The position numbers were made by a program, and so were the translations under genes. Under the pieces are notes generated by a model. That model saw nothing but the letters and a program-made list of their open reading frames with translations. It did not search any database and had not been told where the DNA came from. A DNA stretch of 32,827 bases from Meridianimarinicoccus aquatilis (GTDB taxonomy: Bacteria > Pseudomonadota > Alphaproteobacteria > Rhodobacterales > Rhodobacteraceae): NCBI RefSeq assembly GCF_004358675.1, contig NZ_SMZO01000042.1, positions 1 through 32,827 of the forward strand, written 5' to 3'. Positions within the stretch are counted from its first letter, which is position 1, and each line of letters begins with the position of its first letter. Below, piece after piece: positions 6,486 through 14,745 of this stretch.

Positions 6486-8354
6486 TTAAATTTGAAGTCG
6501 GAACAAGGAATACCCTTCGGAATCATATCCTATTTGGGTCAGCGTTCTGTCCGGGTCGCCGTGGCTGTCCGCCGTGGCGCTGGGCGCGCTTTGAACGAGT
6601 AGGGTTGCGCCCAAGGGTTCAAAATACCACGGGGCCGGAGTGTTTATGTCGATTTTTGCAAGACGCAAGACAAAGTCCGTCAACACGTCAATCAGGGGTG
6701 CCCGCGAATGCAGCCGCGGTGTGGTGGCGGGAATCATCGCAAACCCGCCGCCGCCGCTTGCGCGATAGCTGTTTGTGGCAACTGCGAAGCGATCATTCGG
6801 GCCAACGGTGCGCCCGTTATACGTGATTGAGGTGATCCGCCCCGGCGCGCGGCCATCCGTGACGGCGCGCCCGGTTTTCGGGTCATGGCGCCTGGCCTGA
6901 GACAGATCGATGCCGTACCGCACGCCGTGAATTTCGTCGTATGTATAGGCCGGAGCAAACGGGCTTAACAGCGCGGCATCCCGCGCACCCGGAGCGATAT
7001 CGCCATAGACGGAGGCGGCCCTTTCGAGCCAAGCGCGCAGGTCTGCCCCTGTCAGCGCCAGCACGCAAAGTTGATTGGGGAAGGGTGACAATTCTACCAT
7101 GTGGCGCTGCCGCAAGGGGCCGGGGGGAATGTCGATAAACCCATCCGGGCCCATCGGGCCGCCGTGTTTGAAGGGTGCAACGGCGCTGAGCAATGGCAGG
7201 TCGGCCAAGGGCGTGTCGGCAATCAGGGCCGTTGCGGCCGCATGTTGCGCTTGCGCCATCAGATCCAGTGCAGGCGACCGGCCTGTCATGGCAAAAGCCG
7301 TGTGCAAGCGGGTTCGGGTATGGGCGACCACCTGTGAAAGTTGCGCCCGTGTGGCGGTATGGGCTGTCTCGGTCAGGGCAAGGATTGCCGGGTCTGGGGA
7401 CGTGCCACTTGAGGGACGCAATTCTGCCCCGCCCGACTGTGGCCGCCACTTGCCCCCGACGCAGGCGAGGTCCAGATCAAGCACCGCGAGATCCGACCCA
7501 AAGGCCCCGGCCATTGCGGCAGGTTTGCCTTCGATGTGCCCCGCCTTGGCATCCACGCCGGGGGTGCCTTCAAAGTCTGGTCCGGGCAGGCGGCGATGGC
7601 TGTGCCCGGTCAAAATTACGTCGATCCCGTCGATCTGTGCGATGGCATGACTTGTGTCTTCGCTCATATCGGCGGCATCTGGAACACCGAGCCCGCTATG
7701 GCTGATTGCCACCACAATGTCACATCCCGCCTGTTGCAGACAGGGCAGGTGGGCGCGCACGGCTTTGACGCTGTCGCGGGCCGAGACTGCCCCGCGCAGA
7801 ACGGCGGCATCCCAGATCGCTGTTTGCGGCGGGGCCGTGCCGATCACGCCAATGCGCAGCGTGTGGTCTTGGCCGTTGGTGTCGGTCATCTGCCGTTCAA
7901 GTATGCACCAGGGCGGCACGATGGGCGTGTCGTCGGCGGGGTGATCACCGAGTTGAGCGACGAGATTTGCGCTGACAATGGGAAACGAGGCGCTTTCCAT
8001 CGCTTTGGCAAGTGTCTCAAGGCCATAGTTGAAATCATGATTGCCCAGCGTCGCGGCATCATAGCCGATGTGGTTCATCGACAAGATCATTGGGTGGTCT
8101 TGACCGGAAGCAGCCGGAGAGACGGCCCAGTCCGCCAAAGCAGTTCCTTGCAGAATGTCGCCACAATCAAGCAGCACGCTATTGGCTGTTTCGCTGCGCG
8201 CGGCTGCGATCATTTTTGCCAAGGCCGCGATGCCACGGCCCGGCGCAAGTCGGTCGGTTTGATAATCGTAGGGCCAGATGTGACCATGCAGATCCGTTGT
8301 GCACAAAATTCTGAGATGCATCCGTGCCGTCGGATTTTTGGATGCGTTACGCAC
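6486..8354 (-). CDS. cpdB: 2',3'-cyclic-nucleotide 2'-phosphodiesterase / 3'-nucleotidase family protein
   Basis: This two-domain metallophosphoesterase hydrolyses 2',3'-cyclic nucleotides and 3'-nucleotides released by RNA breakdown. The N-terminal calcineurin-like domain shows its metal ligands in order: TTDLHGH, GDILQG, GNHDFNYG, ISHSGLG and GHSHRRLPG. The C-terminal 5'-nucleotidase domain carries ATNSYRASGGGGF, the substrate-binding signature. The length is 622 residues from the GTG at 8354, which has AGAAGGG 9 nt upstream. Alternatives are ATG at 8384 (632 aa) and ATG at 8321 (611 aa, just before LRILCTTDLHGH). None of the starts gives a signal peptide, although E. coli CpdB is periplasmic. 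The gene is divergent from nudC, with a control region of about 170 bp. Confidence 0.88.
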   Translation of the reverse strand: MRNASKNPTARMHLRILCTTDLHGHIWPYDYQTDRLAPGRGIAALAKMIAAARSETANSVLLDCGDILQGTALADWAVSPAASGQDHPMILSMNHIGYDAATLGNHDFNYGLETLAKAMESASFPIVSANLVAQLGDHPADDTPIVPPWCILERQMTDTNGQDHTLRIGVIGTAPPQTAIWDAAVLRGAVSARDSVKAVRAHLPCLQQAGCDIVVAISHSGLGVPDAADMSEDTSHAIAQIDGIDVILTGHSHRRLPGPDFEGTPGVDAKAGHIEGKPAAMAGAFGSDLAVLDLDLACVGGKWRPQSGGAELRPSSGTSPDPAILALTETAHTATRAQLSQVVAHTRTRLHTAFAMTGRSPALDLMAQAQHAAATALIADTPLADLPLLSAVAPFKHGGPMGPDGFIDIPPGPLRQRHMVELSPFPNQLCVLALTGADLRAWLERAASVYGDIAPGARDAALLSPFAPAYTYDEIHGVRYGIDLSQARRHDPKTGRAVTDGRAPGRITSITYNGRTVGPNDRFAVATNSYRASGGGGFAMIPATTPRLHSRAPLIDVLTDFVLRLAKIDINTPAPWYFEPLGATLLVQSAPSATADSHGDPDRTLTQIGYDSEGYSLFRLQI

Positions 8355-8529
8355 GTTCTCAGGCCCTTCTTTTTGCTCTTTCATGCAGTGATCGGCGAAA
8401 ATCCGCCGACTGGCAACCGAAGGTTGTAACGGGCCTGTGGATTGGTCACGTGTGTTGCGGCGGCGCACAAGCGGAGCGTTGGGGCGAGAGTTTGCATCAC
8501 AGGCACGGCTGTGCAATTTGGCGTACATC

Positions 8530-9561
8530 ATGACATCAAACACTTCTCTTCGTTCTTCGGCCCTTGGTTTGTCAGCCGGTCTGACCTTCGGGGGGTCTGG
8601 CTTGAACCGCCATGCTGCGTTACGCGGTGACGATGCTGGCCTTGCAAAAGCACTGGTCGATCCATCAGCGCGGGTATTGCCGTTGTGGCGCGACAAGCCG
8701 CTTGTGAGCGGAGCAGAGCAGGTTGATGGTTTGGGCTGGTTGCCGATGCACCACCCCGGCCTCGACGCAGGGCTTCCGCCCATTTTTCTGGGTCTCGAAG
8801 ACGATGGCGCCCCGCGGTTTGCGGTTGATTTGTCGGCGTGGCAGCCGCCTGTGCCGCCCGATGGCCCGCTGGACGGGTTTTTGGACCAATCCGAGCAGGT
8901 GCACCCTGACTTTCCAGTTGGCACGCGCTTTGCCGAATTGCGCGCGTGCATGACCCGGTTGCCCGCGCGGGATGCCGAACTGGCTGCGACGGCGCGCGCG
9001 CTGACAAGCTGGCACGCGCGTCACGGCTTTTGTGCAAAGTGCGGCGTCGCGACAGTGCCAGCGCAAGCCGGATGGCAGCGCAATTGCCCCGCCTGCGAGG
9101 CACACCATTTCCCACGCACCGATCCGGTTGTGATCATGCTGATCACCAGTGGCAATTCCGTTTTGGTGGGTCGCTCGCCGGGTTGGCCTGAAGGGATGTA
9201 TTCACTGCTTGCCGGTTTCGTGGAGCCGGGGGAAACGCTTGAGGCGGCGGTGCGCCGCGAGGTTTTTGAAGAGGCGGGGATTCCCGTGGGCCGGGTTGAT
9301 TACGTTGTAAGCCAGCCTTGGCCGTTTCCGGCCAGCCTGATGATGGCGTGTCGAGGGGAGGCGTTGAGCCGGGACATTACCGTTGATCCGGTCGAAATCG
9401 AAGATGCGCGTTGGGTCAGCCGCGAAGATCTGCTCGCTGCCCATCAGGGCACTCATCCCGACATGACAGCGGCGCGGCCGGGGGCCGTCGCCCGCTTTGT
9501 TCTTGAGTTGTGGCTGGCCGATGAGCTGAGCGGTGAGCCGGGCAAGGGCGCGTGGGCCTGA
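8530..9561 (+). CDS. nudC: NAD(+)/NADH pyrophosphatase, Nudix family
   Basis: This enzyme cleaves NAD(H) to NMN(H) and AMP; NudC enzymes can also remove NAD caps from RNA. The 343-residue protein has an N-terminal domain with GSGLNRHAALR. A four-cysteine zinc site follows, with C168/C171 in CAKC and C186/C189 in CPAC. The full Nudix box is GFVEPGETLEAAVRREVFEEAG, here split as GFVEPGE and REVFEEAG, and the NudC-specific motif SQPWPFPAS comes after it. The ATG at 8530 is the best start, although its ribosome-binding site is weak; upstream in-frame sequence lacks family character. The SRPBCC gene begins 4 bp after its stop, so the two are probably one transcript. Confidence 0.93.
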   Translation: MTSNTSLRSSALGLSAGLTFGGSGLNRHAALRGDDAGLAKALVDPSARVLPLWRDKPLVSGAEQVDGLGWLPMHHPGLDAGLPPIFLGLEDDGAPRFAVDLSAWQPPVPPDGPLDGFLDQSEQVHPDFPVGTRFAELRACMTRLPARDAELAATARALTSWHARHGFCAKCGVATVPAQAGWQRNCPACEAHHFPRTDPVVIMLITSGNSVLVGRSPGWPEGMYSLLAGFVEPGETLEAAVRREVFEEAGIPVGRVDYVVSQPWPFPASLMMACRGEALSRDITVDPVEIEDARWVSREDLLAAHQGTHPDMTAARPGAVARFVLELWLADELSGEPGKGAWA

Positions 9562-9565
9562 CCGC

Positions 9566-10006
9566 ATGAAGATGCACTTTACACAGCCCGTCGACGCACC
9601 GCCCGCACAAGTGTTTACCAGACTGGATAACATCGAAGGCCTGGTCGCGGAACTGGCCGATGATCGCATGTCACTGACGCCGCTCGAACCGGGCCAATGG
9701 GCCGTTGTGTTGCACCTGAAGGACCACGCCCGAAACGGCACGCTGCACCTTGCAGCGCGCGAGGTCGGCACGCCCTATTGCCTGACGGGGCATGTGGACG
9801 GGCTGGAACTGACCGCGGTTGTGAGTGTCTTGAGCGACGACGATGCGGGGCCAAGCGCGATGGATGTGAGCCTTGCACTGGCCGCGCATACCTTGCGGTC
9901 AAGAGTGATGCTGGCGGGCCTGACCGTGACGCAAGGACATTTGCACACGCGCCTCGCCTCGCGCCTCGCGGCATTTGCGAAACGGATCGAAGAGCGCGGC
10001 GATTAA
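9566..10006 (+). CDS. SRPBCC family protein
   Basis: This is a small soluble protein of 146 residues with the START/polyketide-cyclase-like fold suggested by its N-terminus (MKMHFTQPVDAPPAQVFTRL) and by the alternating-strand pattern ending in a long C-terminal helix (RLASRLAAFAKRIEER). Members of this fold bind hydrophobic ligands or act in very different reactions, so no function can be given. The start at 9566 is 4 bp after the nudC stop; a second ATG at 9572 is possible. Its stop codon overlaps that of pheA on the other strand (TTAA at 10003-10006). Confidence 0.75.
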   Translation: MKMHFTQPVDAPPAQVFTRLDNIEGLVAELADDRMSLTPLEPGQWAVVLHLKDHARNGTLHLAAREVGTPYCLTGHVDGLELTAVVSVLSDDDAGPSAMDVSLALAAHTLRSRVMLAGLTVTQGHLHTRLASRLAAFAKRIEERGD

Positions 10007-10845
10007 GTGTTGCGGTGGCGTTCCGGGTGCGCGGGGTAGGTGCCGAGAATTTCCAGCATAGATGTGAAATATTCCAGTTCCTCAAGTGCACGGGCCACAG
10101 CCGGGTCTGACGGATGCCCTTCGATATCGGCGAAAAACTGCGTCGCGGTGAAGGATCCACCAACCATATAGCTTTCAAGCTTGGTCATGTTCACGCCATT
10201 GGTCGCAAAGCCGCCCATGGCTTTGTAAAGCGCGGCGGGAATGTTGCGCACGCGGAAGACGAAGCTTGTCATCATGCCATCATTGCCGCGCGGAGTCGGA
10301 TCCGGCGTCTGGGACATGATCAAGAATCGGGTCGTGTTGTTGCTTTGGTCTTCGATATGGCGCGCGAGCACATCCAGATCATAGATATCTCCCGCCAATT
10401 CGGAGGCCAGCGCCGCGCGCGCAGGCACACCGGCCTCGGCAACCAGATGTGCCGATCCTGCCGTGTCGGCCCCCGTGATGGGCTGGATCCCGTGCTCGCG
10501 CAGAAATCCGCGACATTGGCCCAGAAGAACGGTGTGCGACATCGCTTCGCGTATATCGGCCAGCTTGGTGCCGCGCACCGCCAGCAAATTTATGTGAACG
10601 CGGACAAAAGCTTCGTCGATGATGTGCAGACCGCTGTGCGGCAGCAACCTGTGAATATCTGCGACCCGGCCATAGGTGGTATTCTCGACCGGTAACATGG
10701 CCAGATCTGCGGTTCCATCGCGCACGGCTTCGATCACGTCTTCGAAAGTTCGGCAGGGCAGGGGCGTATGATCTGGGCGTGCCTTGACGCAAGCTTCGTG
10801 CGAATATGCGCCCTCTTCGCCCTGAAATGCGATGCTCTTGGCCAT
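10003..10845 (-). CDS. pheA: Prephenate dehydratase
   Basis: It converts prephenate to phenylpyruvate, the committed step of phenylalanine synthesis, in the cytoplasm. The 280-residue protein has the periplasmic-binding-like catalytic domain: FQGEEGAYSHEA near the start, LPVENTTYGRV at about residues 51-61, and the catalytic TRF at 172-174 in NNTTRFLIMS. A C-terminal ACT domain (about 190-265) should bind phenylalanine for feedback inhibition. The usual ESRP of that domain reads ESYM here, as far as I know a common form in alphaproteobacteria. There is no chorismate mutase domain. The start at 10845 is fixed by homology (MAKSIAFQGEEG); an open frame upstream has no family character. It is divergent from cycM. 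Confidence 0.94.
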   Translation of the reverse strand: MAKSIAFQGEEGAYSHEACVKARPDHTPLPCRTFEDVIEAVRDGTADLAMLPVENTTYGRVADIHRLLPHSGLHIIDEAFVRVHINLLAVRGTKLADIREAMSHTVLLGQCRGFLREHGIQPITGADTAGSAHLVAEAGVPARAALASELAGDIYDLDVLARHIEDQSNNTTRFLIMSQTPDPTPRGNDGMMTSFVFRVRNIPAALYKAMGGFATNGVNMTKLESYMVGGSFTATQFFADIEGHPSDPAVARALEELEYFTSMLEILGTYPAHPERHRNT

Positions 10846-10978
10846 GTTTCGGGGTATCCTGCTGGTCGCGTCGGCGGCATTTTGCCCACGCAGTGGTCGT
10901 TTGGTCGCGGGATTATACCTTGAAGCCGGTAATGGGAACCCGCTAGATGACCTCAACTTCGGAACAAGAGGCTGCGTA

Positions 10979-11581
10979 ATGCTTGACACGATGACACTGA
11001 CAAAGGTTGTGGGCGCGTTCTGTGGTGCGCTGCTGGTATATTTGATGGGCGGTTGGCTGGGCGAAACGCTTTTCCACGTCGGTCATGGTGGCCACGGCGA
11101 GCACGAACAAGCCTATTCCATTCCCGTAGGCGGCGATGATGCCGGCGGCGAAGAGGAAGCCCCTGTTGATTTCCTGACGCTGGTCAGCGCAGCAGACGCT
11201 GGGTCGGGGGAACGCATCTTCCGCCAGTGCGGCGCATGCCACAAGATCAATGAGCCCGCCAACGGTGTCGGCCCGCATCTGGACGGCGTGATGGGCCGCG
11301 AAATCGCGTCTATCGGTGATTTCGGGTATTCCGGGGCGTTGCCAGCGGGCGAGGTATGGACGATCGAGAACATGAACGCATGGATCGCGAACCCGTCGCA
11401 ATTCGCTTCGGGCACGACAATGTCGTATCGCGGCCTTGCTGACGATGAAGACCGTGCAAATCTGGTTGCGTACCTGATCTCGAAGTCGCCTGACTTTGTC
11501 ATGCCGGAGCCAGCCGCTGCGGAAGAAGCTGCACCCGCAGAGGACGCCGCGCCAGCCGAGGACGCCGCACCTGCGGAATAA
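10979..11581 (+). CDS. cycM: Membrane-anchored c-type cytochrome (CycM/cytochrome c552 type)
   Basis: This carries electrons between the bc1 complex and terminal oxidases on the periplasmic side of the inner membrane. The 200-residue protein has one N-terminal anchor helix (about 7-28), a His/Gly- and acid-rich linker, and a class I cytochrome c domain with haem motif CGACH at 84-88. The axial methionine is in GTTMSYRG. The tail consists of repeated AAPAED units. The start ATG at 10979 has AAGAGG 7 nt upstream. A strong terminator follows at 11603, so it is a single-gene transcript. In Paracoccus this cytochrome links bc1 to the aa3 oxidase; the cbb3 oxidase of this window is encoded 10 kb away. 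Confidence 0.9.
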   Translation: MLDTMTLTKVVGAFCGALLVYLMGGWLGETLFHVGHGGHGEHEQAYSIPVGGDDAGGEEEAPVDFLTLVSAADAGSGERIFRQCGACHKINEPANGVGPHLDGVMGREIASIGDFGYSGALPAGEVWTIENMNAWIANPSQFASGTTMSYRGLADDEDRANLVAYLISKSPDFVMPEPAAAEEAAPAEDAAPAEDAAPAE

Positions 11582-11602
11582 TCGGGTCTGGGCCCTAGTT
11601 TC

Positions 11603-11637
11603 GAAAGCCGTCCGTTCGCGGGCGGCTTTCTTCGTTT
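11603..11637 (+). terminator. Intrinsic terminator of cycM
   Basis: GAAAGCCGTCCG (11603-11614) pairs with CGGGCGGCTTTC (11619-11630) around a TTCG tetraloop: 12 bp with one wobble. TTCGTTT follows. It starts about 20 nt after the cycM stop. Confidence 0.85.
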
Positions 11638-11744
11638 CAGGGGGCTCTTTGCCGGTAACGCTTTCGCAATCGCGCCTTGAATGTGTGGCGCTTTGGATCA
11701 TAGCTTATGTCTCGCCACTTAATGTGTTCCAGCCGGAGGACCCG

Positions 11745-13646
11745 ATGACGCGCCACACCGAAGATGCCGCCACCGCCGCCCGCCCTGTCCGCCAACTGAC
11801 CCCGGTTCTTGCGGCTGCGATGGTCGTCGGGGGCCTTTTCGCCGCTCCGGCGTATGCCACTGGCGAGATGATCACGGCACATGGAATTTCGACATTCGGT
11901 GCATTGAAATACCCGGCGAACTTCACGCAGCTTGAGTACGTCAACCCGGACGCGCCAAAGGGCGGCGAGATGTCGGTTTGGGCTTTCGGGTCCTTCGACA
12001 GTATGAACCCTTATACGACCAAAGGGCGCGCGGCGGGCCTTGCGTCGATTTTCTTTGAAACCATGCTGACCGGCACATCGGACGAAATCGGCACTGCCTA
12101 TTGCCTGCTGTGCGAGACGATGACCTATCCCGAAGACCGCAGCGAGGTTGTGTTCACTCTGCGTGACGGGATCACCTTTTCGGACGGTCGCCCGTTGACG
12201 GCAGAAGATGTCGTGTTCTCATATGAGTTGCTGCGCGAAAAGGGCTTGCCGAGTTTCCGGGCGCAACTGTCCCTGAAAGTGGAAAGCGCCGAAGCGGTGG
12301 ATGAGCGCACCGTGCGCTATGTCTTCAGCGAGGGAATACCGACGCGCGACTTGATTCAGGATGTCGGCGGATTGCCTGTCTTTTCCAAGGCGTTTTACAA
12401 CGAGAATGACCGGGATTTCGAGCAAAGCTCGCTTGAGCCGCTTTTGGGGTCCGGGCCGTATGTTCTGGGCCGCATGGATGTGGGTCAGACGGTCGTTTAC
12501 GATCGCGATCCTGATTACTGGGGCGCCGATCTGCCGATTAATGTCGGGCGGTACAATTTCGACAAGCTGCGCATTGAATATTACGCCGATTACAACGCGG
12601 CGTTTGAGGGGTTCAAAGGCGGTAGCTATACCTTCCGCAACGAGGCAAGCTCTAAGATCTGGGCCACCGGGTATGATTTCCCTTCGCTGGATGCGGGGCA
12701 TGTGATCAAGGCGGAATTGCCCAATGGCGCGAAGGCGACGGGACAGGCTTGGGTGTTCAACCTGCGCCGTCCCCAGTTTCAAGACCCGCGCGTGCGCGAG
12801 GCCATTGGGATGATGTTCAATTTCGAATGGTCGAACGAGACGCTGTTTTATGGCATTTATGACCGTGTCGACAGCTTTTGGGACAACTCGTATCTTGAAC
12901 CCGAGGGGGCGCCGAGCGAGGGGGAGATTGCCATTCTCAAACCGCTTGTGGACGAGGGGTTGATTGACGCAAGCCTGCTTACGGACCCGCCCTTCAGCCT
13001 TCCGGCCAGCGGACAGCGCCAGTTGGATCGTGGCAACCTTCGGTCCGCGTCAGCCTTGCTTGATGAGGCAGGTTGGGCCGTAGGCGATGACGGGATGCGC
13101 CGAAAGGATGGCCAGCTTTTGACGGTGGAATTCCTGAACGACAGCCAGACTTTTGACCGGGTGATCAACCCGTATGTTGAGAACCTCAAGCGGCTTGGCA
13201 TCGACGCGCGGCATGTTCGGGTGGATAACGCACAGGCCGAAGCGCGCGAACGCCCACCGGCCTATGACTTTGATATGGTGACAAGTTTTGCCTCCACGAG
13301 CTATATTCCGGGGACAGAATTGCGTCAGTATTTCGGGTCGGAAACGGCCGATGTGGATGTGTTCAACAAGATGGGTCTGCGCGATCCGGCCGTGGATCGC
13401 CTGATCGATGTCGTTCTGGCAGCCAAGACGGAAGACGAGTTGAACACCGCGATCATGGCGTTGGACCGGGTGCTCAGGTCGCTCAAGTTCTGGGTGCCGC
13501 AATGGAACAAGAACACCCATACCGTGGCGTTCTATGACATGTACGGCTATCCCGCCGAGCTTCCGCCCTATGCACTGGGCAATCTTGATTTCTGGTGGTG
13601 GGATGCCGACAAGGCTGCCGCACTTGAAGCTGCCGGAGCGCTATAA
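11745..13646 (+). CDS. yejA: Oligopeptide-type ABC transporter substrate-binding protein (YejA)
   Basis: This is the periplasmic receptor of the Yej importer, which takes up peptides and peptide-like compounds such as microcin C in enteric bacteria. The 633-residue family 5 binding protein has an N-terminal signal (charged lead, then LTPVLAAAMVVGGLFAAPAYA, cleaved near residue 38). The mature start has GISTFGALKYPANFTQLEYV, then NPDAPKGGEMSVWAFGSFDS, and later FTLRDGITFSDGRPLTAEDV, all typical of YejA. GGAGGA 4 bp upstream of the ATG at 11745 fixes the start; the same frame is open further upstream through the cycM tail but has no meaning there. It is first of a four-gene operon, with yejB 3 bp downstream. 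Confidence 0.94.
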   Translation: MTRHTEDAATAARPVRQLTPVLAAAMVVGGLFAAPAYATGEMITAHGISTFGALKYPANFTQLEYVNPDAPKGGEMSVWAFGSFDSMNPYTTKGRAAGLASIFFETMLTGTSDEIGTAYCLLCETMTYPEDRSEVVFTLRDGITFSDGRPLTAEDVVFSYELLREKGLPSFRAQLSLKVESAEAVDERTVRYVFSEGIPTRDLIQDVGGLPVFSKAFYNENDRDFEQSSLEPLLGSGPYVLGRMDVGQTVVYDRDPDYWGADLPINVGRYNFDKLRIEYYADYNAAFEGFKGGSYTFRNEASSKIWATGYDFPSLDAGHVIKAELPNGAKATGQAWVFNLRRPQFQDPRVREAIGMMFNFEWSNETLFYGIYDRVDSFWDNSYLEPEGAPSEGEIAILKPLVDEGLIDASLLTDPPFSLPASGQRQLDRGNLRSASALLDEAGWAVGDDGMRRKDGQLLTVEFLNDSQTFDRVINPYVENLKRLGIDARHVRVDNAQAEARERPPAYDFDMVTSFASTSYIPGTELRQYFGSETADVDVFNKMGLRDPAVDRLIDVVLAAKTEDELNTAIMALDRVLRSLKFWVPQWNKNTHTVAFYDMYGYPAELPPYALGNLDFWWWDADKAAALEAAGAL

Positions 13647-13649
13647 GGA

Positions 13650-14744
13650 ATGGGCGCCTATATCTTCCGACGACTAGCGCTGATCATTCCGACGCTGATC
13701 GGGATCATGCTGATCAACTTCGCCATGATCCAGTTCGTGCCCGGCGGTCCGATTGAACAGATCATCGCGCAGATGGACGGGCAGGGTGATGTGTTCGAAA
13801 CCGTCGGTGGCGGTGCAGATGCAGGCATGGGCGGCGGCGGTGGCGGCAGCGAAGGCAATGACCGTTACACCGGCGCACGCGGGCTGCCCCCCGAATTCAT
13901 CGCAGAGCTTGAGGCGCAGTTCGGGTTCGATAAACCCGCATGGCAACGATTTCTGACGATGCTGTGGGACTATGCGCGGTTCGATTTTGGTGAAAGTTAT
14001 TTCCGGTCGATTTCCGTTGTGGATCTGGTGATCGAAAAGCTGCCCGTGTCGATCAGCCTTGGCCTGTGGTCCACGTTGATTGCGTATCTCGTGTCCATCC
14101 CGCTGGGAATTCGCAAGGCGGTGCGCGACGGATCGCGGTTTGACACATGGACCAGCGGTTTGATCATTGTCGGCTATGCGATTCCGGGCTTTTTGTTCGG
14201 TATCCTTTTGTTGGTGCTGTTTGCGGGCGGGTCTTACTTTCAGATTTTTCCGCTGCGCGGCCTGTCATCTGACAATTGGGAAGAACTGAGCGCGGTTGGC
14301 AAGGTGTTGGATTACTTCTGGCACATTGCGTTGCCGGTTGCGGCATCGACCATTTCGGCCTTTGCCACCCTGACATTGTTGACCAAGAACAGTTTTCTGG
14401 ACGAGATCAAAAAGCAATACGTGATGACGGCCAAGGCCAAGGGCCTGACAGAAAGCCGCGTGCTTTACGGGCATGTCTTTCGCAATGCGATGCTGATCGT
14501 GATCGCGGGCTTTCCAGCCGTTTTTGTGAGCGTGTTCTTTGGCGGTTCACTGATCATCGAAACGATCTTTTCGCTGGACGGTCTGGGGCGGCTCGGGTTC
14601 GAGGCGGCGGTAAGTCGCGATTATCCGGTCATTTTCGGAACGCTTTACGTCTTTGGTCTGATCGGCCTGTTGATGGGGCTGGTGTCGGACCTGATGTATG
14701 TGTGGATCGATCCGCGCATTGATTTCGAGACGCGGGAGACCTGA
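13650..14744 (+). CDS. yejB: ABC transporter permease (YejB)
   Basis: This is one of the two channel subunits of the Yej peptide importer, with an N-terminal helix ([20 protein letters not shown]) and five more helices. The DppB-type permease domain has its coupling motif at [20 protein letters not shown]. The protein is 364 residues long. Between helix 1 and the next conserved part there is a periplasmic loop with a glycine-rich insert near residues 53-66 ([14 protein letters not shown]), followed by [20 protein letters not shown]. It sits 3 bp after yejA and is directly followed by yejE. Confidence 0.94.
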   Translation: MGAYIFRRLALIIPTLIGIMLINFAMIQFVPGGPIEQIIAQMDGQGDVFETVGGGADAGMGGGGGGSEGNDRYTGARGLPPEFIAELEAQFGFDKPAWQRFLTMLWDYARFDFGESYFRSISVVDLVIEKLPVSISLGLWSTLIAYLVSIPLGIRKAVRDGSRFDTWTSGLIIVGYAIPGFLFGILLLVLFAGGSYFQIFPLRGLSSDNWEELSAVGKVLDYFWHIALPVAASTISAFATLTLLTKNSFLDEIKKQYVMTAKAKGLTESRVLYGHVFRNAMLIVIAGFPAVFVSVFFGGSLIIETIFSLDGLGRLGFEAAVSRDYPVIFGTLYVFGLIGLLMGLVSDLMYVWIDPRIDFETRET

Positions 14745-14745
14745 G

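Noticed and set aside
8355-8951. A 200-residue N-terminal extension of the nucleotidase
   Set aside because: It would run through the control region and antisense to nudC, and shows no domain. Homology starts near 8321.
11496-11744. Upstream extension of yejA overlapping cycM
   Set aside because: The frame is open by chance through the cycM tail and terminator. GGAGGA before ATG 11745 and the signal peptide define the start.
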